From: Nemertoderma westbladi
Taxonomy: Eukaryota > Xenacoelomorpha > Nemertodermatida > Nemertodermatidae
DNA length: 64,000 nt
Assembly: GCA_032718475.1 (NCBI GenBank)
Contig: JAUCBJ010006718.1
Coordinates: 1-64,000, forward strand
Direction: 5' to 3'
Of the stretch, positions 10,759 through 20,900 are shown in pieces (positions within the stretch are counted from its first letter, which is position 1; each line of letters opens with the position of its first letter). Below the pieces are notes generated by a model. That model saw nothing but the letters and a program-made list of their open reading frames with translations. It had not been told where the DNA came from and searched no databases. A program made the translations under genes and the position numbers.

Positions 10759-11952
10759 TTGGTCCAGCTAACACCAAGACTGGACCAACTACACCAAGAC
10801 ACATTCGACATTTCGAGTGCAGTAACCTACTTCACCGCAGTCTGTGATATATCTGCTACCCCATTAATACTTATTCCAGATTGTGATGGATCACATTTTC
10901 TCCTACATGTAGCGAATCAATCTGAAAGGAAAGTATATACATTATGCAGCTACACTCGTACCATGCCGGCTGTAGCCCTGACACATGAGATATGTAAACT
11001 TCTCAATCTTATAGATAAAGTAAAAGGCTGCCATAGGGATAGCTGGGTTGCAACGAGTCGGAAATCACCATACCCCCTTCAGCCAACAACAAATAACTAC
11101 GACTGTGGAGCTTTTCTCTGTCTGTATGCTTATCTACTCTGTGAAGGAGAACCTCCTCTCCCTTTAGATAGCGGGAGTGACAAACTCCGGATGTGGATAG
11201 AGAAATCTCTTAAAGATGTCAAGGTCAACGAAGCACCCATAATAAATGTAAATGAATCACGATGTAACTCAAACTCAACAGGCCTAAATAGTACTCAGAC
11301 TGGAGACGATGTGAGTCATGTAAAACACATTCGAAACACCAAACCAAACAGCGTTACAAAGCAACCAAAGATAGCAGTTCCACCAGATAATCCAGCAATA
11401 TATGAACTAATGCAAGGGACCAGGAAAGAGGTAATATCGGTCATCCTATCACTGTCTGATGAAGATAGAGATTTGACACGAACGGCGCTATATGAAAGAA
11501 TTAAACCGATGATGTCGCCAACACAAGCAATGACTCTCAAGATGAGGCAGAGAGGTTCTATGAATGAGATGGCTATTGACTTATATGAAATCATGCGAGC
11601 ACTGATGGAGAACTGCTTCACAGAGCAATGCAGAAAGAGGCTCAAATATGAACAACCAGCCATTAATGGCGATGTGGTGACACAACTGCGATCAGAATTT
11701 CTGACATCAATCAGCTGTCTTCAAACAAGAATTTGCAAACTTGAAACTGATTACAACCATATACAACAGGCCAATGACATACTTCATAGCGAGCTCACAC
11801 ATGAGCGTCATATTAGAATGATTCTTCAGGAACAGATCAACAATTTATCGACCAATACAGAGCTATTAGAAAATGAAATTCATACCATCAGAGCATATCA
11901 AAGGATATTGATGACAATTTTGATAGTGTCTATACGGTTAGTGAGAAGATGA
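10759..11952 (+). CDS. LINE ORF1: Ulp1/SENP-like cysteine protease plus coiled coil
   Basis: The frame of 397 residues opens at a TTG right after a stop, so the true N-terminus is probably missing. Residues of about 35-130 look like the C48 (Ulp1) peptidase core: LILIPDCDGSHFLLHV supplies the His (about residue 45), and QPTTNNYDCGAFLCLYA gives the Gln and the nucleophile Cys in the N-x-DCG pattern (about residue 115). A linker follows, and then a heptad-rich helix at about residues 305-385. Ulp1-like domains are known in some LINE groups (for example NeSL and R5), usually with a restriction-like endonuclease. Here the partner ORF2 has an APE-type one. The protease's target is unknown. Confidence 0.7.
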   Translation: MVQLTPRLDQLHQDTFDISSAVTYFTAVCDISATPLILIPDCDGSHFLLHVANQSERKVYTLCSYTRTMPAVALTHEICKLLNLIDKVKGCHRDSWVATSRKSPYPLQPTTNNYDCGAFLCLYAYLLCEGEPPLPLDSGSDKLRMWIEKSLKDVKVNEAPIINVNESRCNSNSTGLNSTQTGDDVSHVKHIRNTKPNSVTKQPKIAVPPDNPAIYELMQGTRKEVISVILSLSDEDRDLTRTALYERIKPMMSPTQAMTLKMRQRGSMNEMAIDLYEIMRALMENCFTEQCRKRLKYEQPAINGDVVTQLRSEFLTSISCLQTRICKLETDYNHIQQANDILHSELTHERHIRMILQEQINNLSTNTELLENEIHTIRAYQRILMTILIVSIRLVRR

Positions 11953-14789
11953 CAAATATAAACAGATGGAGGGGAATGGGTGGGACTTCGTTGATTTACA
12001 GGAATGGTATTTTTGGAAGCATCAATGCAATAAAGTCCGGAGATGATATTGTGGGAATAAAGGCGAAGCTACATAATTGTACACAGGAATTATTGTTTAT
12101 CTCATATTATGCTCCGGACTCCAGCAAGCACCCCAGTGAATACAAAAATTTTTTGTCAAGGCTCAAGAACGTAATACAAGAAAATGGAACTTCAATACCA
12201 TTTATCCTAGGAGACATGAACGCTGACGTTGGGGCCACCCAAGGACCACGTTTTCAGAGGAGTAAGCCGTCTTCTCAAGGATATCTTCTTCTTAATCTTC
12301 TTAATGACATGGGGATGATCACAGTGGATACAACACCTAAATTTACAGGGCCAGTGGTAACTTTTTACGGACGTGGGAAGACATACATAGACCATATAAT
12401 ATCAACGAAGATGGGAGAAAAATTTATTACTCGGGGTAAGGTTCACATACAGAAAGAAGAATCTAACTTATCGGATCACGCTCCTATCACAGCCATAATA
12501 CATATGCCAAAATCTAATAACCAAAGAAACCAGAACTGCCCTGTATGGAAACAGAAAGCCACCGCATGGCGACGAGTGAATGAGGATCAGGCTAAAATGT
12601 ATAGGGAGCAAGTCAGTAGTGAGTTGGAGCAACTAAAACTTAGATATGGCCCCGTTAGCTCATGGTCAGAAATGGATATGAATAGTTATATGGAAGGAAT
12701 CATAATTGCCATTACGTCTGCATCATTGAAGTATCTACCCCAGGTGAAACATAGAAAACATACCAAGAATGTTAGAATTCATAATATTTTATTAGCCGAG
12801 CGATCAAAGGTCACTAAGAAGCTGTTAAATATATGGGCTAGAAGAGGGAAGGAGACAAATGACCCATATGGTATGGCTTTCAAGGAAGCAAGGACGAATA
12901 TTCGCCGACTAAGAAATATGATCTCGAAAAATAATGTTAGAGAAGTAACAATGGGCATAGACCCTCATATATCCACTTCAAAACAATTCTGGAATAATTT
13001 TACAAAGAAAGAAAGGAAAAGACGTCAAGGAGGTGGAACCATGTCGAGCATGTTACAGACGAACATTAGGGAACATTTACAAGTTAAATTCAACAAAAGT
13101 TCAAAGGATAGTGTAGATAATGATATGGAGGAATTACGTAGGGAATTACACGAAAAGTGTAAAGGAACAATGTCATCCTTCAGCTCAGTCGAAATAAGTA
13201 GAGTAATAAAGAGGTTACCGCGTGGTAAAGCATTGGATTTTGCGTCCCTAACATCAGAACACATACAATGCTTAGAGATAGATAATATTAGTAATCACCT
13301 AGAAATAGTGTTTGCGGTAGCCACAAGACTAGGCCAAGTACCGTCATTATTTGGAAAAACAATAATTAGTAGCATATTCAAGGGTGGAGGCAGAGATGCG
13401 CAATTACCCCAATCCTATCGTCCTGTTTCAAGCGTTAGTGTGTTCGGAAAGATATTCGAAGGAGTATTGGCATATAGGATAACCACCTACTCCAAACTTA
13501 AGGTTCACAGGTTACAGACGGCTTATAGGAAAAGAAATGGAGCAGACCTAGTAATATCGTTAATCCTAGAATGTATAGAATATTATCGAAAACGTAAAGT
13601 CCCAGTATATTTATGCCAAATGGACATAGCTTCGGCATTTGATAGCGTCAATCATGTGAAACTATTTAGAAACCTATCAAAGTTCGTAGACCCATATATA
13701 ACTCTTCTGCTAATTAGCTATTATGAAGTAACAGAAATGTTCTGTAAATGTGATAATCTCGTAGATATTAATGGGTTCAGAGTATCAAACGGAGTAAAAC
13801 AAGGATCAATTTTGTCACCATTGCTTTTTAATTTTTATACTTCTGAGATAATGGATGATATGGAGAACTCTCAGCTGGGATGCCATATAGCCTCTGAATG
13901 GATAGGAGCAGTTTGTTACGCCGATGATTATCTGCTTATATCAACAAACAGACATGACATAACTCGACTCGCCACCGTATTAATGAAAAGTGCATCGAAA
14001 ATTAACCTAGATATTGAGTGTTCAAAAACCAAATGGATATGTATATCAAAACAGCAAGAAGAGTCATCAAATCAACTTGTAATTATTGGGAAACAAATAA
14101 AATCCAGTGACCGAATTAAATTCCTTGGTGTAAAGTTATTCTCAAATGCAAACAAAATAAAGGGTGAAATAGATAGTATTTTGTATGGTATCTCGAACGA
14201 GTTTCTACGGAATAGTTGGACCCCTGAATGGTTTAGCTTGAACACAATTGCAAAACTATGGACTTCATACGCTCTCCCAAAGATTTTATATAGCACACGA
14301 TTCTATCTGGGTGGACTGTCGAAACAAGATATTGCAGGAATAGATGTAACCTATAGAAAGATTTTGCGAAAGTTACTCCATTTGGGACGTTATGCAAATA
14401 ACCAGGTTATATACGAACTCCTAAATACGTTGCCGCTCAGAGTGATGATATATCGAGAAATTTTATCCATGATAATTAGAATTCCATCATGTCCAAATAA
14501 TGGTATCCAAAAACTCCTACTGATACTATTATTGGAAAACAAAAATCAGAAGTATCAGGGGCTGGGAAGTGCGTTCAACTCCACCGCCATAAACTATCCA
14601 ATACCATCTCTCATAAACTTGCTGAATGGACTTTATAGTAAAAAATGTATCCAATCGGAGATTGAAACTGGGTGTCTAACAATACAAGAGTTAATAACTG
14701 TGTCATTTATTAAATCTACATACGGATTACAGAGTTTGAGCTTTAAACAGAAACACACACGAGTCTTGGAATACTTCAACGTTAACTAA
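11949..14789 (+). CDS. LINE ORF2: endonuclease fragment and reverse transcriptase
   Basis: The frame has 946 residues and no stops. The endonuclease part (about residues 1-190) has GGTSLIYRNG, GDMNADVG (about 88) and SDHAPI (about 175). It lacks the N-terminal strand with the Asn and the Glu motif, and a stop blocks extension upstream, so DNA nicking as written is doubtful. The RT has YRPVSSVSVFGKI (about 485), QMDIASAFDSVNH (motif A, about 557), NGVKQGSILSPLLF (motif B, about 614) and CYADDYLL (catalytic, about 657). The C-terminal region to residue 946 has no zinc finger that I can see. The ATG overlaps the ORF1 stop as ATGA, suggesting translation by termination-reinitiation. Confidence 0.8.
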   Translation: MTNINRWRGMGGTSLIYRNGIFGSINAIKSGDDIVGIKAKLHNCTQELLFISYYAPDSSKHPSEYKNFLSRLKNVIQENGTSIPFILGDMNADVGATQGPRFQRSKPSSQGYLLLNLLNDMGMITVDTTPKFTGPVVTFYGRGKTYIDHIISTKMGEKFITRGKVHIQKEESNLSDHAPITAIIHMPKSNNQRNQNCPVWKQKATAWRRVNEDQAKMYREQVSSELEQLKLRYGPVSSWSEMDMNSYMEGIIIAITSASLKYLPQVKHRKHTKNVRIHNILLAERSKVTKKLLNIWARRGKETNDPYGMAFKEARTNIRRLRNMISKNNVREVTMGIDPHISTSKQFWNNFTKKERKRRQGGGTMSSMLQTNIREHLQVKFNKSSKDSVDNDMEELRRELHEKCKGTMSSFSSVEISRVIKRLPRGKALDFASLTSEHIQCLEIDNISNHLEIVFAVATRLGQVPSLFGKTIISSIFKGGGRDAQLPQSYRPVSSVSVFGKIFEGVLAYRITTYSKLKVHRLQTAYRKRNGADLVISLILECIEYYRKRKVPVYLCQMDIASAFDSVNHVKLFRNLSKFVDPYITLLLISYYEVTEMFCKCDNLVDINGFRVSNGVKQGSILSPLLFNFYTSEIMDDMENSQLGCHIASEWIGAVCYADDYLLISTNRHDITRLATVLMKSASKINLDIECSKTKWICISKQQEESSNQLVIIGKQIKSSDRIKFLGVKLFSNANKIKGEIDSILYGISNEFLRNSWTPEWFSLNTIAKLWTSYALPKILYSTRFYLGGLSKQDIAGIDVTYRKILRKLLHLGRYANNQVIYELLNTLPLRVMIYREILSMIIRIPSCPNNGIQKLLLILLLENKNQKYQGLGSAFNSTAINYPIPSLINLLNGLYSKKCIQSEIETGCLTIQELITVSFIKSTYGLQSLSFKQKHTRVLEYFNVN

Positions 14790-16440
14790 CAAACTAGGGA
14801 ACTAGGCTAACGTAAATCATGTAACTGTATACTTAGGGTTGGTTTTAAAACATATAATATAAATTGTGCATATTACGACTGATGTTGGAACTTCTTGAAA
14901 CGTTTATTAATTTGTGTTTGTAAATATTGTAAATTATGTCTCATGGGTGTATGTATCTCTAGATATCTGGAAATTTAGCCCGATCTTTTACTGAATATAG
15001 CCACCGGGGCGTGAAGCCGGACGAATATTTATATTTATACCAGGTAGGATATATCCCACTCTTCGTTTTGCTCGAGGAAATTTTAATATATCTATCAACC
15101 CCACTTCGGGAGATGTTTACATTCAGAAACAAGGAAAATGTACACTTCTAAACAAAGCTTTTACCGAAGCTCTAATTCAATACAGAGGAAAGTTATTACA
15201 ACTTTTCTATTTCACTATAGTAATGAGAATATGGTTCCACTCAATGAAGTTGAACACAAAATTTGTGAGCAACAAAAATGGGACCAAAATTGTTGATGCA
15301 CGCATGAATTTGGCCTTTTTAGATTACTTATTTTACTGATTTTTAGCTCAAAACACCATTTTTTATTGATAAAGGTGGTTGCTATCAACTATTTCAGTTA
15401 AATAATGCTTTATTAAGGGTTTGACGCCATCTAGTGCCATTATACACATATTCTACCTATAATAATGCCCCATTGGCTGTGCTATTATATTATGGTTAAT
15501 TTGATATATAAGCTCGATTGGTTGAATGCCTTACTCACTCAGTGCATTATTCTGCTGTGGAGCTACATCTCCCATGCAGAGTTTTAACTGCCGCTCAGGT
15601 TTTTGATGACTGGAAATTATTACATGTCTATGTCTAATGTCTGAAGTCGAATATTTGAACTAAATTCATTGTTAATAATTGAATTATATTTACTTGATGT
15701 TATATCTGATATTCTGCTGATAAAATCAATTTGTTGTTATTATTTGCTTAATATATCACCGATATTACGGAATCAAGAAAGTTTTACACACGCCACAACC
15801 AGGTGGGTCACTATAATTAAGTATCAGTGATAATCTGGACAATTGCATCAGATATATGTGTGCCGTCGAACCTCTAACTTAATAAATAATTAATATATGG
15901 CGATATTTCAGACCATTATTGTAAGCAAAGCTCTTATTATTAACTATATCACGATTGAGAGTTGTCACAATTTGAATACGAGAGCGATATTAATATAATT
16001 AGACCAAAGACTTGTTACAATACATTTCCTCTAAAGGGAAACACATTTGCCAGACTTGAGTCCTTACATAATTAAATAGTAAGTCATCTCTCGGTACTGT
16101 ATCTCAGTTAAATATAATAGACGATCAAATACCGCATTGAACTAAGTGAAATATAGAGCAAATCAATACATGAAAGGAAAGAAAGGGGAAATAAACAGAT
16201 ACATTGAACGGCCCTTCGTTGAAGGTATAAACCTGTTCAACTCGCAAAACTGTTAAAAAGTATATGTATCATGTGATTTAACGCACCTACAAGCGAAACA
16301 AGCATATATAAGAAGCCAACTTGGGGAAGTCAACTTTGGGAAGCCAACTGGGGGAAGTCAACTTTGGGAAGCCAACTTGATTCAAACTAGATCCGGTTTG
16401 ACTGAAAACTTCAGAATAGGCCTAGCCACTTCAATTAATC
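14790..16440. other. Unassigned AT-rich stretch
   Basis: The first 200 bases are probably the Ulp1-LINE 3' end. 15400-15620 has a TATATAAG-like box (about 15507) and could be an old LTR promoter, but there is no second copy to compare. No ORF or RNA gene is supported. 16319-16380 is a short tandem repeat, listed separately. Confidence 0.4.
16319..16380. repeat. Short tandem repeat, about 30 bp
   Basis: GGGGAAGTCAACTTTGGGAAGCCAACT occurs twice in direct succession, each made of two related halves (GGGAAGTCAACT and GGGAAGCCAACT). Confidence 0.85.
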
Positions 16441-16496
16441 ACAGAGACTCACTAGAATATGAATTAGTTATCGAACTCACCCAGGCCTGAAAACAC

Positions 16497-17948
16497 ATGC
16501 ACTCAGTCCAATTAATTCCAAAAGAATTTAAACTGACTCATTCTGAGAAAGCAGGACAAAATTGTGGTTGTATTGATATCCCAAATGATGCTGCTAATAA
16601 TGGTTACCACCCTACTAACTGCACTGAGACTTTAACCCCAATCATACTTAATATAAATTGCCAATCAATCAGAAACAAGATTTCTGTTCTAAAATTCCTG
16701 ATCACACTCATATTATGTCTAACAGAAACTCATCTTATTGAAGACGAATCAGATGATATTTCCTCATGCCCTGAATTGAAAGCTTTTATTATATAAGTAA
16801 GTGATATATATTATTTAAGTAAGTCTATATGGGTTGACTTACATGCATTTAAAACTTCAATTCGCCTTGGTACAGTCTATGTCCCTAACATTACTACTAC
16901 AGAGAGCAATTTTTCTATTACTTCAGATTTTGATATTTTCAACAGGATAGAGCATACACGACCTGTCATCATAACAGGGGATTTTAATCTTCGAAACGTT
17001 GATACATACTAAATTCAATTGTTTCAGAGTGTATACCCATGTCTAAACGAAACTCTCAAAAGGAAATCCCTGCAATAAAAAAGCTGCTTCGGACAATCTC
17101 CAGTGTCAAACATAAATTCAAAACTTCTTCTCAGCAATGGCGCTCCTAAAGAGCTCCAAGACCAATTCGCTGCACTAAATGCCAAACTGGAATCAACGTA
17201 TTTGGAATCACAAGCTGTTAATGAAAATATAATTTTGAGACATAAAAAAAACTCTAAGAAATTCTGGAGATATACCAAATCAAACCTATGCCGACAAAGC
17301 AATGTTTCATCCCTGAAGGACTCAAACGGTATTAAATTTACAGCCGATGATCTTTTAAACAAGACCTTCCTGGCAGCTTGTATAGCGGACATTGTTATAA
17401 ATCCACCCCAACCATCCAAGTATCCCCCTAACCAACTATCTCATGTCAATTTTGATAAAGTTGAAGTCTATATAATTCTCAGCAAGCTCAAAGTGAATAA
17501 AGCCACCAGTCCTGACAAAATCACAGCAGCACTGCTCAAGAAGATTTGAGTTTGGGTTGCCGAACCAATCAGTTGTCGTTTTCAACACTGTTTCAACTCT
17601 GGGATGGTTCCTGAAGCCTGGCGGATTGCCCACATTATTCCAATCTACAAGAACAAAGGGTCTCGCACTGATCCACAGAACTATCGACCTATCTCCCTCA
17701 CGAATTTATTGGTTAAGGTAATGGAAACTATAATTCGAGATTCTATGATTTCTTATTTATTAAGAATAAATGTAATCAATCAGTCCATAACAACATGGTT
17801 GGTTTCATGAAATCTAAATCAACTTTCACTCAACTGCTTTATTGCAGTCTTGATTGGGCTACCTTTAGAAACTCAGGTGCCTCTGTGGACACCTACAGAC
17901 TTCCAACGGGCTTTTGACAAAGTATCACATAAGAAACTTGGCTCATAT
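16497..17948 (+). pseudogene. LINE-H endonuclease remnant and N-terminal RT
   Basis: 16640-16760 reads ILNINCQSIRNKI and CLTETHLIED (Asn and Glu strands of an APE endonuclease). GDFNLR follows near 16978, but most of the endonuclease between and after is deleted or scrambled. RT begins near 17600 (EAWRIAHIIPIYKNKGSR, QNYRPISLTNLLVKVME). A frameshift follows, then FMKSKSTFTQLLYC and motif A (DFQRAFDKVSHKKL, about 17898-17940). This leads straight into the first 63-bp unit, whose sequence (SYGLCGQLLAWLTD) is the expected next RT segment. Confidence 0.8.
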
Positions 17949-20900
17949 GGACTCTGTGGCCAGCTGCTGGCTTGGTTGACTGACTGCTTTCCTTACCAAC
18001 CGAATGCAACTGGACTCTGTGGCCAGCTGCTGGCTTGGTTGACTGACTGCTTTCCTTACCAACCGAGTGAAACTGGACTCTGTGGCCAGCTGCTGGCTTG
18101 GTTGACTGACTGCTTTCCTTACCAACCGAATGCAACTGGACTCTGTGGCCAGCTGCTGGCTTGGTTGACTGACTGCTTTCCTTACCAACCGAATGCAACT
18201 GGACTCTGTGGCCAGCTGCTGGCTTGGTTGACTGACTGCTTTCCTTACCAACTGAGTACAACTGGACTCTGTGGCCAGCTGCTGGCTTGGTTGACTGACT
18301 GCTTTCCTTACCAACCCAGTGCAACTGGACTCTGTGGCCAGCCGCTGGCTTGGTTGACTGACTGCTTTCCTTACCAACCGAATGCAACTGGACTCTGTGG
18401 CCAGCTGCTGGCTTGGTTGACTGACTGCTTTCCTTACCAACTGAGTGCAACTGGACTCTGTGGCCAGCTGCTGGCTTGGTTGACTGACTGCTTTCCTTAC
18501 CAACCAAGTGCAGCTGGACTCTGTGGCCAGCCGCTGGCTTGGTTGACTGACTGCTTTCCTTACCAACCGAGTGCAACTGGACTCTGTGGCCAGCTGCTGG
18601 CTTGGTTGACTGACTGCTTTCCTTACCAACCAAGTGCAGCTGGACTCTGTGGCCAGCCGCTGGCTTGGTTGACTGACTGCTTTCCTTACCAACCGAGTGC
18701 AGCTGGTCTCTGTGGCCAGCTGATGGCTTGGTTGACTGACTGCTTTCCTTACCAACCCAGTGCAACTGGACTCTGTGGCCAGCCGCTGGCTTGGTTGACT
18801 GACTGCTTTCCTTACCAACCGAGTGCAACTGGACTCTGTGGCCAGCTGCTGGCTTGGTTGACTGACTGCTTTCCTTACCAACCATGTGCAACTGGACTCT
18901 GTGGCCAGCTGCTGGCTTGGTTGACTGACTGCTTTCCTTACCAACCCAGTGCAACTGGACTCTGTGGCCAGCCGCTGGCTTGGTTGACCGACTGCTTTCC
19001 TTACCAATCGAGTGCAACTGGACTCTGTGGCCAGCTGCTGGCTTGGTTGACTGACTGCTTTCCTTACCAACCCAGTACAACTGGACTCTGTGGCCAGCCG
19101 CTGGCTTGGTTGACTGACTGCTTTCCTTACCAACCGAATGCAACTGGACTCTGTGGCCAGCTGCTGGCTTGGTTGACTGACTGCTTTCCTTACCAACCGT
19201 GTGCAACTGGACTCTGTGGCCAGCTGCTGGCTTGGTTGACTGACTGCTTTCCTTACCAACCCAGTGCAACTGGACTCTGTGGCCAGCCGCTGGCTTCGTT
19301 GACTGACTGCTTTCCTTACCAACCGAATGCAACTGGACTCTGTGGCCAGCTGCTGGCTTGGTTGACTGACTGCTTTCCTTACCAACCCAGTGCAACTGGA
19401 CTCTGTGGCCAGCTGCTGGCTTGGTTGACTGACTGCTTTCCTTACCAACCCAGTGCAACTGGACTCTGTGGCCAGCCGCTGGCTTGGTTGACTGACTGCT
19501 TTCCTTACCAACCGAATGCAACTGGACTCTGTGGCCAGCTGCTGGCTTGGTTGACTGACTACTTTCCTTACCAACCCAGTGCAACTGGACTCTGTGGCCA
19601 GCTGCTGGCTTGGTTGACTGACTGCTTTCCTTACCAACCCAGTGCAACTGGACTCTGTGGCCAGCTGCTGGCTTGGTTGACTGACTGCTTTCCTTACCAA
19701 CCCAGTGCAACTGGACTCTGTGGCCAGCCGCTGGCTTGGTTGACTGACTGCTTTCCTTACCAATCGAGTGCAACTGGACTCTGTGGCCAGCCGTTGGCTT
19801 GTTTGACTGACTACTTTCCTTACCAACCGAGTGCAACTGGACTCTGTGGCCAGCTGCTGGCTTGGTTGACTGACTGCTTTCCTTACCAACCCAGTGCAAC
19901 TGGACTCTGTGGCCAGCCGCTGGCTTGGTTGACTGACTGCTTTCCTTACCAACCGAATGCAACTGGACTCTGTGGCCAGCTGCTGGCTTGGTTGACTGAC
20001 TGCTTTCCTTACCAACCCAGTGCAACTGGACTCTGTAGCCAGCTGCTGGCTTGGTTGACTGACTGCTTTCCTTACCAACCAAGTGCAGCTGGACTCTGTG
20101 GCCAGCCGCTGGCTTGGTTGACTGACTGCTTTCCTTACCAATCGAGTGCAACTGGACTCTGTGGCCAGCTGCTGGCTTGGTTGACTGACTGATTTCCTTA
20201 CCAACAGAGTGCAACTGGACTCTGTGGCCAGCTGCTGGCTTGGTTGACTGACTGCTTTCCTTACCAACCGAGTGCAACTGGACTCTGTGGCCAGCTGCTG
20301 GCTTGGTTGACTGACTGCTTTCCTTACCAACCCAGTGCAACTGGACTCTGTGGCCAGCTGCTGGCTTGGTTGACTTACTGCTTTCCTTACCAACCGAGTG
20401 CAGCTCGACTCTGTGGCCAGCTGCTGGCTTGGTTGACTGACTGCTTTCCTTACCAACCGTGTGCAACTGGACTCTGTGGCCAGCTGCTGGCTTGGTTGAC
20501 TGACTGCTTTCCTTACCAACCGAGTGCAATTGGACTCTGTGGCCAGCTGCTGGCTTGGTTGACTGACTGCTTTCCTTACCAACCCAGTGCAACTGGACTC
20601 TGTGGCCAGCCGCTGGCTTGGTTGACTGACTGCTTTCCTTACCAACCGAGTGCAACTGGACTCTGTGGCCAGCTGCTGGCTTGGTTGACTGACTGCTTTC
20701 CTTACCAACCGTGTGCAACTGGACTCTGTGGCCAGCTGCTGGCTTGGTTGACTGACTGCTTTCCTTAACAACCCAGTGCAACTGGACTCTGTGGCCAGCC
20801 GCTGGCTTGGTTGACTGACTGCTTTCCTTACCAATCGAGTGCAACTGGACTCTGTGGCCAGCTGCTGGCTTGGTTGACTGACTGCTTTCCTTACCAATCG

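Larger units (their letters stand above)
10759..14789 (+). mobile_element. Ulp1-LINE: two-ORF LINE with a cysteine protease ORF1
   Basis: ORF1 (10759-11952) and ORF2 (11949-14789) overlap by four bases. The downstream stretch 14790-15000 is probably its 3' untranslated region. A TAG stop lies just upstream of the first codon and the protease domain lacks its first part, so the copy looks 5' truncated. Both remaining ORFs are free of stops, suggesting a young insertion. Confidence 0.8.
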
